In this document: positions 43,677 through 56,749 of the stretch, piece by piece
How the letters are laid out: every line of letters starts with the position of its first letter
Position numbering within the stretch: position 1 is the first letter of the stretch
NCBI RefSeq assembly: GCF_017377735.1
Contig: NZ_JAFVMH010000002.1
Span: 310,001 to 374,000 of the forward strand
Direction: 5' to 3'
Origin: Acetobacter garciniae
GTDB lineage: Bacteria; Pseudomonadota; Alphaproteobacteria; Acetobacterales; Acetobacteraceae
Length of the DNA stretch: 64,000 nt
Made by a program: the position numbers and the translations under genes
Notes under the pieces: generated by a model
Databases searched by the model: none
What the model was told of the DNA's origin: nothing
The model's input: only the letters and a program-made list of their open reading frames with translations

Positions 43677-45938
43677 ATGATACAGCACCGCGATGCCTCG
43701 GGCCATGTCCGCCTTCCCTTCGGCAGTTGGCCTTCCCCCGTTACCGCAGCCCTGGTGGCGGGCAAGACCCTGACCTTTTCCGAAGTCAACGCCGTGGGGC
43801 GGGCCGTCTACTGGCTGGAACGCCGCCCGGCGGAAGGGGGGCGCACCGTGCTCATGCGCTGGACAGAGCGCGAGGGCGTGCGCGATGTCATGCCGCCGGA
43901 ATTCGATGTCGGCACACGGGTGCATGAATATGGCGGCGGCCCCTATGCCGTGGGCCCGCACGGCATTGCCTGTTCCGACCGCAAGACCGGGCGCGTGTGG
44001 TTCATGGCCTGCGGGCCGGAACGCAACGCGGCAACGGATGGCGATGGCGCCTTTCCAACCCTGCTGGCCGGGGCTGACGGCCTGCGCTTTGCCGACCTGC
44101 GGTTCGATCGGCAGACCCCCATGGTCCTGGCAGTCAGGGAAGACCACCGTGCGGAGGGTGAGCCCAGGGCTGCCCTTGTGGTGCTGGGGCAAGCTGCGGA
44201 GAGTACCGGCCGGGTGCTGGTGCAGGGGGCCGATTTCTACGCAGCCCCCGCCCTTTCGCCCGATGGCGCCACCCTGGCCTGGATCGAATGGAACCACCCC
44301 GCCATGCCGTGGGATGCAACCCGCCTGTGCGTGGGCCATGTCGCACGCGGGGCGGATGGCGCAATCATGGCGGTGGAGCAGCCACGCGTGCTGGCCGGGG
44401 CCGACGGTGCCGAATCCCTGGGCGAACCGCGCTGGACACATGATGGCCGCCTGCTTGTCATTTCCGATCGCTCAGGTGCGTGGCGTGTGTGGGAAGCCCC
44501 ATTGGCGGATTCTTCCGCCCGGCAGAAGGGGCAGGGGGCAGATACCACGGACGGCTTGCGGCCTTATCCGGCCCCGGCGGGTGAAATCGGCCAGCCTGCC
44601 TGGGTGTTTGGCCAGCGCAGCTACGTGCCCCTGCCCGATGGGGGCTGCCTGTTCCTGAGCGTGCGGGAGGGGACAGGCGAGTGCCTTCTGCGCAATGCCC
44701 ACGGGCAGGTCACCCTTTTTGCGGGGCATCCCGAACAATGCCCTGTGCCGCTGGAAGGGGGAGGTTTCGCCTGGCTCGATGCTCCACCGGACGCACTGCC
44801 CGCCATCATGGTGGGGCCGGGCATGGTCGAGGAGAGGCCCGGTGAGGGGACCGGCAAAGGAGCCATCAGCGGGCCCGGCAACGGGCCCAGTAACGGGGCC
44901 GGTCATGCAGCCAGTCACGCGCCCACTCATCAGGCCCCCCACAAAGCCGGCAACAGGGCCGGGCAGGGTGCTGGCGGTTCTGGCTCCATCGCGGGCGGGA
45001 TCGGTAGCGCGACGGAAGCAGCCCTTTGCGTGCGGCGTTCCGCCCCGCCCGTGCTGGCGCGGCAGGATATTTCCTGTGCGGTCTCGCTCAATTTTCCCGT
45101 GCCCGATCTTGCCTCTGCCGCACCACCTGTTCCCGCGTCCTCCGGGGCTGGGGTGCAAGGCCATGCGTTTTTTTATCCGCCCACCAATGCCCGGTTCTGC
45201 GGGCCGGAAGGGCAGCGCCCGCCGCTGATCGTGCAGGTGCATGGCGGCCCGACAGCCCGGGCGCAGGACAGTTTTTCCTTCAAGGTGCAGTGGTGGACAT
45301 CGCGCGGTTTCGCCGTGCTGGATGTCAATTACGGCGGGTCTACCGGTTTTGGCCGGGCATGGCGCAACCGGCTTCTGGGCCAGTGGGGCGTGGTGGACGT
45401 GGCGGACTGCATTGCCGCAGCGCGCGAGGTCATCAAGGCCGGGCTTGTGGATGCGAATCGCATCGCCATTCGGGGGTCCAGTGCCGGGGGCATGACCGTG
45501 CTGGTGGCACTGGCCGAATCCGACCTGTTCGCCGCAGGGGTGAGCCTGTACGGCGTGACCGACCTGCGCGCCCTGGCGCAGGAGACGCACAAGTTCGAAT
45601 CGCGCTATCTCGACGGGTTGATAGGCCCGTGGCCCCAGGCCGAATCGCTGTATCTTGCGCGCTCGCCCTTAAGTGTCGCGGCCCGCATTTCAGCCCCCGT
45701 CCTGTTGCTGCAGGGGATGGAGGACAAGGTCGTGCCGCCATCGCAGGCCCATGCCATGGCCCGGGCCCTGCACGCCGTGGGCACGCCCTGCCACCTGCGC
45801 GAATTCCCCGGTGAAGGGCATGGCTTTCGCAAGGAGGCCACCATCCGCACGGCGCTGGAGGAAGAACTGGCCTTCTACGGCCGGGTTTTCGGCTTTACCC
45901 CGTATCAGCCCGACGGCATTGACCCTTCTGAAGCCTGA
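43677..45938 (+). CDS. Prolyl oligopeptidase family (S9) serine peptidase
   Basis: Probably cytosolic peptidase or acyl-peptide hydrolase, 753 residues, no signal peptide. An N-terminal beta-propeller (to about 470) covers a C-terminal alpha/beta hydrolase domain with VQVHGGPTARAQD (oxyanion region), nucleophile Ser602 in IRGSSAGGMTV, acid Asp in QGMEDKVVPP and His in PGEGHGFRK. Between the two domains (about residues 385-445) is an inserted run of short Gly/Asn/Pro/His units (for example GPGNGPSNGAGHAASHAP) encoded by repetitive DNA. SD support for the ATG is weak. Substrate preference is unknown. Confidence 0.92.
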   Translation: MIQHRDASGHVRLPFGSWPSPVTAALVAGKTLTFSEVNAVGRAVYWLERRPAEGGRTVLMRWTEREGVRDVMPPEFDVGTRVHEYGGGPYAVGPHGIACSDRKTGRVWFMACGPERNAATDGDGAFPTLLAGADGLRFADLRFDRQTPMVLAVREDHRAEGEPRAALVVLGQAAESTGRVLVQGADFYAAPALSPDGATLAWIEWNHPAMPWDATRLCVGHVARGADGAIMAVEQPRVLAGADGAESLGEPRWTHDGRLLVISDRSGAWRVWEAPLADSSARQKGQGADTTDGLRPYPAPAGEIGQPAWVFGQRSYVPLPDGGCLFLSVREGTGECLLRNAHGQVTLFAGHPEQCPVPLEGGGFAWLDAPPDALPAIMVGPGMVEERPGEGTGKGAISGPGNGPSNGAGHAASHAPTHQAPHKAGNRAGQGAGGSGSIAGGIGSATEAALCVRRSAPPVLARQDISCAVSLNFPVPDLASAAPPVPASSGAGVQGHAFFYPPTNARFCGPEGQRPPLIVQVHGGPTARAQDSFSFKVQWWTSRGFAVLDVNYGGSTGFGRAWRNRLLGQWGVVDVADCIAAAREVIKAGLVDANRIAIRGSSAGGMTVLVALAESDLFAAGVSLYGVTDLRALAQETHKFESRYLDGLIGPWPQAESLYLARSPLSVAARISAPVLLLQGMEDKVVPPSQAHAMARALHAVGTPCHLREFPGEGHGFRKEATIRTALEEELAFYGRVFGFTPYQPDGIDPSEA

Positions 45939-46133
45939 CCTGCCCGCTGGCCGGCTTGGCGGGGCGGCCGGCCAACCCGCTTTGGAAACCATCGTCCCGC
46001 GCACCCCAGCGCCCGATTGACTGTCCGGTTCGCCGTCTGACGGGCCGTCTGATTGGCCGTCCGGGCAGGTGTTGTCTGGGCGGCCCGTCGGGGTGGTCCT
46101 TCTTCGGGTGCCTTGTCCGGGCTCGGCTTGCGT

Positions 46134-47762
46134 TCAGCCCTCGTAATGCGGGACGTAGGTCAGGCTTTCGATCCAGGCCCGGATATCGGCGGGCCGTTCC
46201 ACCGTGGCCATGCCGTGGTCGAAAATATATTCCGCGATTCGGGCGGCAGAGGTTACGGACACCTCGAGAATATCGTCCTGCGGGGGGTAAAGCTTGCCGC
46301 GTTCGCGCGCCGTCAGGCCAACCTGCCCCGCCAGTGCGCGGGCCGATTCGATCACCACGTCATCAGTCATCAGCCGGGGGCGGGTGGCATAAACGGCCAG
46401 GCCAAGGGAGGGGAAGATATAGAAATTATTGGCCTGTCCCGGATAGAAAACATGCCCGTGCAGCGTGACCTCGGGAAATTGCAGGCCGGCTGCGAACAGC
46501 GCCTTGCCTTTGGACCATTCGTAAGCCTGTTCGGCCGTGCACTCGGCATTGCTCTGCGGCAGCGAAAGCGGGAACAGAATCGGGCGTTCATTGATATGGG
46601 CCATGGCCTCCACCACCGCGCGGGTGAACGCCCCGCCCGCGGTGGATACGCCGATCAGCACCGAAGGGCGCACGGCCTTCACCACCTCCAGAAGATTGTC
46701 GGTCGTTGGCATATCGCGGGCATAGCGCGCCTGCTGGGGCGACAGGTCCTTGCGCGATGTCTCAAGCAGGCCGTTCACATCCATCAGGGTTATGCGCTCG
46801 ACGGCTGCGGGTTCCGACAGGCCTTCCTGCATCAGGGCGGAAACCAGCATGTCCGCCGTGCCCAGCCCCGAAGACCCCGCCCCCAGGAACAGGAATCGCT
46901 GCCGCGACAGGGGTTCGTTCTTGATTTTAAGGGCGGAGATCAGCCCCGCCAGCGTGACCGCGGCAGTGCCCTGTATGTCGTCATTGTAGCACAGCACCTG
47001 CGTGCGGTATTTTTCCAGATAGCGGATGGCGTCCGTGCCTTTCCAGTCCTCGAAATGCAGGCAGGCTGCGGGAAAGACGTCCTGCACGGCCTGGACGAAT
47101 TCATCGACGAATTCGTCCAGTTCGGCGGTGGGGGGCGGTTCGCGGCGCAGGCCCAGATAGAGTGGGTCGGCCCGCAGGGCCGTGTTCGTGGTGCCGATAT
47201 CGAGCTGCACGGGCAGCAGGGTGGCAGGCGGCACGGCGCCGCAGGCGGTATAAAGGTCGAGCTTGCCGATGGGTATGCCCATGCCGTTCACCCCGATATC
47301 GCCCAGGCCGAGGATTCGCCCACCCGTTGTCACGCACAGGAACCGTACGTCGCGCACCGGCCAGTTGCCCAGCACGTCGCGTATGCGCCCGCGCATGTCC
47401 AGGCTGATATACATGCCCCTGGGCCTGCGATAGATGTGGCTGAACTGCTGGCATACCGCCGCAAGGGTCGGTGCGTAGACAATGGGCACGAACCGGGCGG
47501 GGTTGGACATCAGCACGCGGTAGAACAGGGTTTCGTTCTGGTCGCGCAGGCCCGAAAGATAGATATAGCGCTCCAGGTTGCTGCCCTTGGCGTCCAGGTG
47601 CCGGTGGATTCGCTCCACCTGGCGTTCCAGGCTTTCCACCTGTGTGGGCAGCAGCCCTTCCAGCCCGTAAAGACGGCGTTCTTCCTGGGTAAAGGCGGTG
47701 CCCTTGTTAAGCTGCGCGTTATTGAGAAGGGCCAGACCTCTGGGATGGGTCGCGGATGACAT
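46134..47762 (-). CDS. maeA: NAD-dependent malic enzyme
   Basis: Oxidative decarboxylase converting malate to pyruvate, 542 residues, the large MaeA/SfcA-type enzyme. N-terminal RGLALLNNAQLNKGTAFTQE is characteristic; FEDWKG and CYNDDIQGTAAVTLAGL supply metal-site acids, and FLFLGAGSSGLGTADMLV the NAD fold. The ATG at 47762 follows AGGAG; 13 codons upstream are open but unsupported. It follows nusG on the same strand after a terminator, so it is likely its own transcription unit. The segment EFVDEFVQAVQDVFP near residue 230 is unusually acidic but fits the family. Confidence 0.94.
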   Translation of the reverse strand: MSSATHPRGLALLNNAQLNKGTAFTQEERRLYGLEGLLPTQVESLERQVERIHRHLDAKGSNLERYIYLSGLRDQNETLFYRVLMSNPARFVPIVYAPTLAAVCQQFSHIYRRPRGMYISLDMRGRIRDVLGNWPVRDVRFLCVTTGGRILGLGDIGVNGMGIPIGKLDLYTACGAVPPATLLPVQLDIGTTNTALRADPLYLGLRREPPPTAELDEFVDEFVQAVQDVFPAACLHFEDWKGTDAIRYLEKYRTQVLCYNDDIQGTAAVTLAGLISALKIKNEPLSRQRFLFLGAGSSGLGTADMLVSALMQEGLSEPAAVERITLMDVNGLLETSRKDLSPQQARYARDMPTTDNLLEVVKAVRPSVLIGVSTAGGAFTRAVVEAMAHINERPILFPLSLPQSNAECTAEQAYEWSKGKALFAAGLQFPEVTLHGHVFYPGQANNFYIFPSLGLAVYATRPRLMTDDVVIESARALAGQVGLTARERGKLYPPQDDILEVSVTSAARIAEYIFDHGMATVERPADIRAWIESLTYVPHYEG

Positions 47763-47856
47763 GACAGCTCCTTGAACGGCGAACCCGCAAAAGCTCACCA
47801 CAGTGCAAACACGAGCCGTGCGGCGAGGGTTTCAGGACCGGAAGAAGCATGGGCAT

Positions 47857-47882
47857 AAAAAAAGGCGGCACGAGGCCGCCTT
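47857..47882 (-). terminator. Rho-independent terminator of secE-nusG
   Basis: Minus strand AAGGCGGC, loop CTCGT, GCCGCCTT and a seven-T run, starting 30 nt past the nusG stop. Confidence 0.9.
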
Positions 47883-47911
47883 GGAAAAACGTGTGAAAAC
47901 GTGAAAAGCGC

Positions 47912-48442
47912 TTACAGCTTTTCCACCTGGTTGAATTCCAGGTCGACCGGGGTGGAACGGCCGAAAATGGAAACGCTGACCTTCAGGCGGCCCTTTTCCT
48001 CGTCCACTTCCTCGATAATGCCGTTGAAGGACGTGAACGGCCCATCGGCCACGCGAATCTGCTCGCCCACCTCGAAGGTGACAGCCGAACGCGGATGCTG
48101 AACACCCTCTTCGGTCTGCTGGATGATGCGTTCCGCTTCCGCCGCCGAAATGGGGGTGGGGCGGTTGCGCGTGCCCAGAAAGCCGGTGACCTTGGGCGAA
48201 TCCTTGACCAGATGCCAGGTTTCGTCGGTCATTTCCATCTTGATGAGAACATAGCCCGGAAAGAACTTGCGCTCGGTGCTGACCTTCTGGCCGCGGCGCA
48301 TTTCAATCACTTCCTCGGAAGGAACCATGATCTCGTCAATATGATCGCTCAGCCCTTTCTGTTCCGCTTCTTCGCGGATGAACTGTGCGATCTTCTTTTC
48401 AAAGCCCGAATAGACGTGAACCACATACCAGCGCTTGGCCAT
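47912..48442 (-). CDS. nusG: Transcription termination/antitermination protein NusG
   Basis: Universal RNA polymerase-binding factor, 176 residues. The NGN domain ([26 protein letters not shown]) binds polymerase, and the C-terminal KOW domain ([19 protein letters not shown]) contacts Rho or ribosomal S10. It follows secE by 9 nt. The usual downstream neighbours rplK-rplA-rplJ-rplL-rpoBC are absent; a terminator follows immediately. Confidence 0.98.
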   Translation of the reverse strand: MAKRWYVVHVYSGFEKKIAQFIREEAEQKGLSDHIDEIMVPSEEVIEMRRGQKVSTERKFFPGYVLIKMEMTDETWHLVKDSPKVTGFLGTRNRPTPISAAEAERIIQQTEEGVQHPRSAVTFEVGEQIRVADGPFTSFNGIIEEVDEEKGRLKVSVSIFGRSTPVDLEFNQVEKL

Positions 48443-48451
48443 GTCGCTTTC

Positions 48452-48646
48452 TCAGCCTCCCAGCCCGAAAAGTTGACGCAGACCCAGGCCGATCAGCTGG
48501 TCAACGACAAAGAAGAAGATGGATGCCATGCCCGCCATGGCCAGAACGGCGCCGGTGGTTACAAGTGTTGCCCGGCGGGAGGGCCAGGTGACCCGTTCCG
48601 CCTCGGCGCGCACGTCATGCAGGAACTTACCGGGACTGAGCGACAC
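48452..48646 (-). CDS. secE: Preprotein translocase subunit SecE
   Basis: Short single-TM form of SecE, about 64 residues. VSLSPGKFLHDVRAEAERVT followed by W is the conserved amphipathic helix, and ATLVTTGAVLAMAGMASIFF the start of the membrane helix. It clamps SecY in the inner membrane. The start is a GTG at 48646, placed about 9 nt after AGAGAGG; a longer open frame upstream runs into the tRNA-Trp region and is not SecE-like. Gene order tRNA-Trp, secE, nusG is the standard bacterial arrangement. Confidence 0.94.
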   Translation of the reverse strand: MSLSPGKFLHDVRAEAERVTWPSRRATLVTTGAVLAMAGMASIFFFVVDQLIGLGLRQLFGLGG

Positions 48647-48777
48647 GAACCAACCTCTCTTCTCTGCCTGACTCCGCTGAAACTGGAGGCGGCCCTGAAC
48701 TTCGCACGGCCACCGCAAGAAAAACCGCACTATCAGGGACGGGAGCGGGATTTTACTCGTACGGCGCCAGAAAAAAA

Positions 48778-48854
48778 TGGCAGGGGTGGAGGGTCTCGAA
48801 CCCACAACCTCCGGTTTTGGAGACCGGCACTCTAGCCAATTGAGCTACACCCCT
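48778..48854 (-). tRNA. tRNA-Trp (anticodon CCA)
   Basis: Read on the minus strand, acceptor AGGGGTG pairs with CACCCCT. The D arm TAGCTCAATTGGCTAGAG, anticodon loop CTCCAAA in stem CCGGT/ACCGG, and T arm with GGTTCGAACCC are all canonical. CCA is encoded. The 77-nt length and location just upstream of secE fit tRNA-Trp. Confidence 0.97.
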
Positions 48855-49053
48855 GCAGCGTGTCCGCCACGGCTGGGAAGACCTATAACGGAAAGCCGTC
48901 GGTCTGACCAGCCACTTAAGCGACCATCGCAGGAGGCGGAACAAAATATGTTGCGCGCCCAAAGTCAAGAGGCCGCGATGGATTTTGCCCGCCTTCGTGC
49001 GGATGGGCTTGCGCGCTTTCGGCGTTTGAGGCTATGGGAAAACCACAGGGCGC

Positions 49054-49127
49054 GCGGGCATAGCATAGTGGTAATGCAGTAGCCTTCCAAGCTACCGAGG
49101 AGGGTTCGATTCCCTCTGTCCGCTCCA
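49054..49127 (+). tRNA. tRNA-Gly (anticodon TCC)
   Basis: Acceptor GCGGGCA pairs with TGTCCGC. Anticodon stem GTAGC/GCTAC holds loop CTTCCAA with anticodon TCC; the T arm has GGTTCGATTCC. CCA is encoded at the 3' end. 74 nt. Confidence 0.96.
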
Positions 49128-49246
49128 GTTTCTCCTCCATCGGTGGCATGTTTTCACTCTACTGCGTCCCGGTGGGGTTTCGTTATCGCCCGGCCTGCAT
49201 TTTCTGCCCCGGAATCGTCGGGGCCCTGATTTTATGACCCCTGTTC

Positions 49247-49272
49247 CGGCCTGATTCGGGCCGTTTTTTTTT
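49247..49272 (+). terminator. Probable terminator after tRNA-Gly
   Basis: CGGCC/GGCCG stem with a 7-nt loop followed by nine Ts, 120 nt beyond the tRNA. The stem is short but the T-run is long. Confidence 0.7.
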
Positions 49273-49466
49273 GCCTCGGCCCAGCGGCCACAACGCGCGT
49301 GTTCGACCCGACAATGAAAATTGGGTCTCGTGCCGGTTGCGTGCCTGTTGCGGGCATGCTAGAGGCCGCGCCGATAGATGCCTCGAACCGGTTTCGTCCG
49401 CGGATGGTCGGCGGGGTGTCGTTTCAGTGTGGAATGCCGGCGCGCACAGAAGGAAAGAACCAAAAA

Positions 49467-51586
<2,120 letters not shown>

Positions 51587-51602
51587 GGGAGCAACAGCGT
51601 CC

Positions 51603-54009
<2,407 letters not shown>

Positions 54010-54037
54010 CCGCCGGTTTCGGGAAGGAGCGTCGTTG

Positions 54038-54448
54038 ATGCCGATCCAGATTGAGATCATCAGTCCCGAGAAGGTTCTGGTGTCGCGCGAGATTGACATG
54101 GCCGTCCTGCCCGGCATGGAAGGCGATATCGCCGCCATGCCGGAGCATTCGCCCATGATGCTTCTGCTGCGCGGTGGCGTCGTCGCTCTGTACGAAGGCG
54201 ACACCGTAACCGACCGCTATTTCGTGGGCGGTGGCTTTGCCGATATCACGCCCACGCGCTGCACCATCCTTGCGGACAAGGCGGTGCCGGTCAGCGAGAT
54301 CTCCATCGACACTGCGACAGCCCAACTGGAAGCCTTGTCTGAAGCGTGGGACAAGGCCGACAAGACGGACATGACCCGTCTGAGCGTGTTGCAGGACCAG
54401 ATTCTGGCCGTACGGGCGGAGATCGAGGCCGGTTCGGGCGCTGCCTGA
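54038..54448 (+). CDS. atpC: ATP synthase F1 subunit epsilon
   Basis: Rotor subunit that inhibits ATP hydrolysis, 136 residues. Beta-sandwich domain with IEIISPEKVLVSREIDMAVL and EGDIAAMPEHSPMMLLLRGG, then the C-terminal helical hairpin. ATG 54038 follows AGGAGCG; a TTG one codon upstream is in frame. Last gene of the operon; F0 genes are not here, as is usual in alphaproteobacteria, where atpIBEF lie elsewhere. Confidence 0.96.
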   Translation: MPIQIEIISPEKVLVSREIDMAVLPGMEGDIAAMPEHSPMMLLLRGGVVALYEGDTVTDRYFVGGGFADITPTRCTILADKAVPVSEISIDTATAQLEALSEAWDKADKTDMTRLSVLQDQILAVRAEIEAGSGAA

Positions 54449-54494
54449 TTGGCGACCGTGCCGGGCTTTCGGGCCTGGACATGACGCCTGACAC

Positions 54495-54525
54495 GAAAAA
54501 GCCACCCAAGCGGGTGGTTTTTTTT
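54495..54525 (+). terminator. Rho-independent terminator of atpHAGDC
   Basis: AAAAAGCCACCC, loop AAGC, GGGTGG and eight Ts, about 50 nt after the atpC stop. Confidence 0.93.
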
Positions 54526-54574
54526 ATGCCGAATATTTAAGGGCCGCTTCAAAACAGTCCATTGAGAGAAAAAT

Positions 54575-54658
54575 GATAAAAGTTTTCGGGTGCCGCCTTT
54601 TTTCAAAAAGGTGGCATTCGCAGAAGCTTTTTGAAAAAACTTCACCAAAAACTTTTAT
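54575..54658 (-). repeat. Copy 4 of the ~80-bp palindromic repeat (inverted)
   Basis: Lies in the opposite orientation to copies 3 and 5. Arms GATAAAAGTTTTCGGG and CCAAAAACTTTTAT enclose hairpin B (GCCGCCTTTTT/AAAAAGGTGGC) and hairpin A (GAAGCTTTTT/AAAAAACTTC, one base deleted). Between the convergent 3' ends of atpC and queF, just beyond the atpC terminator. Confidence 0.9.
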
Positions 54659-54673
54659 TGAATTTATGGTCTC

Positions 54674-55144
54674 TCAGCCCCGGCCACGATAGGCGGGTAC
54701 GTCCTGTGCCGGAATCCAGACGCCCTTGGGTGGCTCGCCCGTCTGCCAGAACACATCGATGGGCATGCCGCCACGCGGGTACCAATATGCGCCGATCCGC
54801 AGCCAGACCGGGTCAAGCAGGTCGACCAGGGTCGTTGCGATCTGGAGGGAGCAGGCCTCGTGAAAGGCACCGTGGTTGCGAAAGCTGGTCAGGAACAGCT
54901 TGAGCGACTTGCTTTCCACAATCCATTGCCCGGGCACGTAGTCGATGACGATATGCGCGAAATCCGGCTGGCTGGTAATGGGGCACAGCGAGGTGAATTC
55001 GGGTGCCGTAAAGCGCACCATATACTGCCTGCCCTCATGCGGGGCGGGCACGCGTTCCAGAATGGCCTCTTCCGGGCTGGCCGGGGCGGCGACAGAGCGG
55101 CCGAGCTGTGTCAGGGCCTGGCTGCCGTCATCGGGTCTGCTCAT
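54674..55144 (-). CDS. queF: NADPH-dependent 7-cyano-7-deazaguanine reductase
   Basis: Queuosine-pathway enzyme that reduces preQ0 to preQ1 in the cytosol. 156 residues, the short unimodular type. Active-site Cys in [17 protein letters not shown], the QueF NADPH motif [15 protein letters not shown] and AFHEACS are present. ATG 55144 follows GGGAG with 8-nt spacing; an ATG 15 nt upstream is less likely. It is convergent with atpC and divergent from rnd, standing alone from other queuosine genes. Confidence 0.94.
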   Translation of the reverse strand: MSRPDDGSQALTQLGRSVAAPASPEEAILERVPAPHEGRQYMVRFTAPEFTSLCPITSQPDFAHIVIDYVPGQWIVESKSLKLFLTSFRNHGAFHEACSLQIATTLVDLLDPVWLRIGAYWYPRGGMPIDVFWQTGEPPKGVWIPAQDVPAYRGRG

Positions 55145-55269
55145 TTTCGTGTCTCCCATCGACTATCAAGGGCTCATGTCCCGATGGCGGGCGCGCAAGT
55201 CAAGTCTTGTGTGGAACATTTGGCGGGGCGTGGCTGTCGTTTTCGGGGCGGCTGGTGTATGGGAAGACC

Positions 55270-56478
55270 ATGGCCAGATCACCTTCCCCCGTTTTTCCCA
55301 CGCCGCGCCTTGTCACCACCACGCAGGAGCTTGAAACGCTTCTTGCCCCGCTGCACGGCGAATCGTTTGTCACGGTCGATACCGAATTCATGCGCGAGCG
55401 CACGTACTGGCCCGAATTGTGCCTGGTGCAGATCGGTGGCGCGCAGGATGTTATCCTGATCGACGCCCTTGCGGAAGGGCTGGACCTGGCCCCCCTGGCC
55501 GCGTTGATGGCCAATGCGGCGGTGCTGAAGGTCTTTCACGCAGCCCGCCAGGACCTGGAAATTTTCCTGCATATATTCGGCGCCCTGCCCACCCCGGTGT
55601 TCGATACACAGGTTGCGGCCATGGTGGCGGGCTTTGGCGATCAGGTCGGTTATGACAGCCTGGTCGGTTCCCTGGCGGGCTATGTCATCGATAAAAGCCA
55701 TCGTTTTACGGACTGGTCGGCCCGGCCCCTGTCCGAGGCCCAGCTTGCCTACGCGGCGGGCGATGTCACATGGCTGCGCGTGGTTTACGAACGCCTGATC
55801 GCCAAGCTGGAGCAGGAAAAGCGGCTGAGCTGGGTCGCGGCCGAAATGGCCGAGCTGGAAGCGCCCGAGACATTCCTGCCCGATCCCGAACGGCAGTGGG
55901 AACGCCTGCGGGCCCGCACGGGCAACAGGCGCATGCTTGCGGTCCTGCGGGCCGTGGCGGCCCTGCGTGAGCGCGAGGCGCAGCGGATCAACGTGCCGCG
56001 CCAGCGCCTGATCAAGGATGAAAGCCTGCTTGAAATCGCTGCCACCACGCCTGCCAACCTTGGCGCCTTGGGCCGCGTGCGTGGCGTGTCGCGCGGTTTG
56101 GCGGAAGGGGCCGTGGGTCAGGCGTTGCTTGATGCCGTAAAGCAGGCTCAGGCCCTGCCCGAAAGCGAACTGCCCAAGCTGCCCAAGGGCCGCAACAAGG
56201 ACGCGCCGCGTCCTCCCGCATCGCTGGTGGCCCTGCTGAAGGTGCTGCTGGCCGCCTGCTGCGAAGAGCATGACGTGGCCCCCAAGCTGGTGGCATCGCA
56301 GGACGACCTGGAGGCATTCGCCCTTGATCCCGACCAGCCCGGCCCGCTGACGGGCGGCTGGCGCGGCCGTGTGTTCGGACAAACCGCGCGCGCCCTGTGC
56401 GTGGGTGAGGTTGCCCTGTGCATTCGCGATGGCAAGGTCGGGACCGTTCCCTGTCAGGGAACAGCCGAGGCGGGTTGA
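55270..56478 (+). CDS. rnd: Ribonuclease D
   Basis: 3'-5' exoribonuclease of the DEDD family that trims tRNA and other stable RNA ends. 402 residues: Exo I VTVDTEFMRERTYWPELCLV, Exo II VFHAARQDLEIFLHIFG, Exo III LAYAAGDVTWLRVVYERL, followed by HRDC domains (GNRRMLAVLRAVAALREREA). All four catalytic acids are visible. The ATG at 55270 follows GGGAAG. A further open stretch upstream overlaps the divergent queF and is not conserved. Confidence 0.94.
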   Translation: MARSPSPVFPTPRLVTTTQELETLLAPLHGESFVTVDTEFMRERTYWPELCLVQIGGAQDVILIDALAEGLDLAPLAALMANAAVLKVFHAARQDLEIFLHIFGALPTPVFDTQVAAMVAGFGDQVGYDSLVGSLAGYVIDKSHRFTDWSARPLSEAQLAYAAGDVTWLRVVYERLIAKLEQEKRLSWVAAEMAELEAPETFLPDPERQWERLRARTGNRRMLAVLRAVAALREREAQRINVPRQRLIKDESLLEIAATTPANLGALGRVRGVSRGLAEGAVGQALLDAVKQAQALPESELPKLPKGRNKDAPRPPASLVALLKVLLAACCEEHDVAPKLVASQDDLEAFALDPDQPGPLTGGWRGRVFGQTARALCVGEVALCIRDGKVGTVPCQGTAEAG

Positions 56479-56538
56479 TCGCATCTGCTCAGAGACTGAA
56501 TCGAAAAGCCAGTCGTCGTAAGAGTCTGCAAATTTGCT

Positions 56539-56611
56539 GAAAGTTTTTGGTGAAGCTTTTTTCAAAAAGCTTCGGGGAACGCCGCCTTTTTGAAAAAAGC
56601 GGCACCCAACG
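56539..56611 (+). repeat. Copy 5 of the ~80-bp palindromic repeat (right arm decayed)
   Basis: GAAAGTTTTTGGTG, then perfect hairpin A (GAAGCTTTTT/AAAAAGCTTC) and hairpin B (GCCGCCTTTTT/AAAAAAGCGGC). The right outer arm is reduced to CACCCAACGGG. It lies between the convergent rnd and adenosine-kinase-like genes. Confidence 0.88.
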
Positions 56612-56749
56612 GGTTTGAATCGGCCTCGTGGCGACCACGCGCTGCTTTGCGGATTGGCAGCCAAGCGACAGCCTTCGTGACGGCCCGGGCTGCACGATCC
56701 GGCGCAAGGCAAGCCTGCGGGGCCGGGGTTCCGGCCCCGTGACTGGCTG

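Noticed and set aside
48916-49149. Open frames across the tRNA-Gly region
   Set aside because: They overlap the tRNA gene and carry no coding features.
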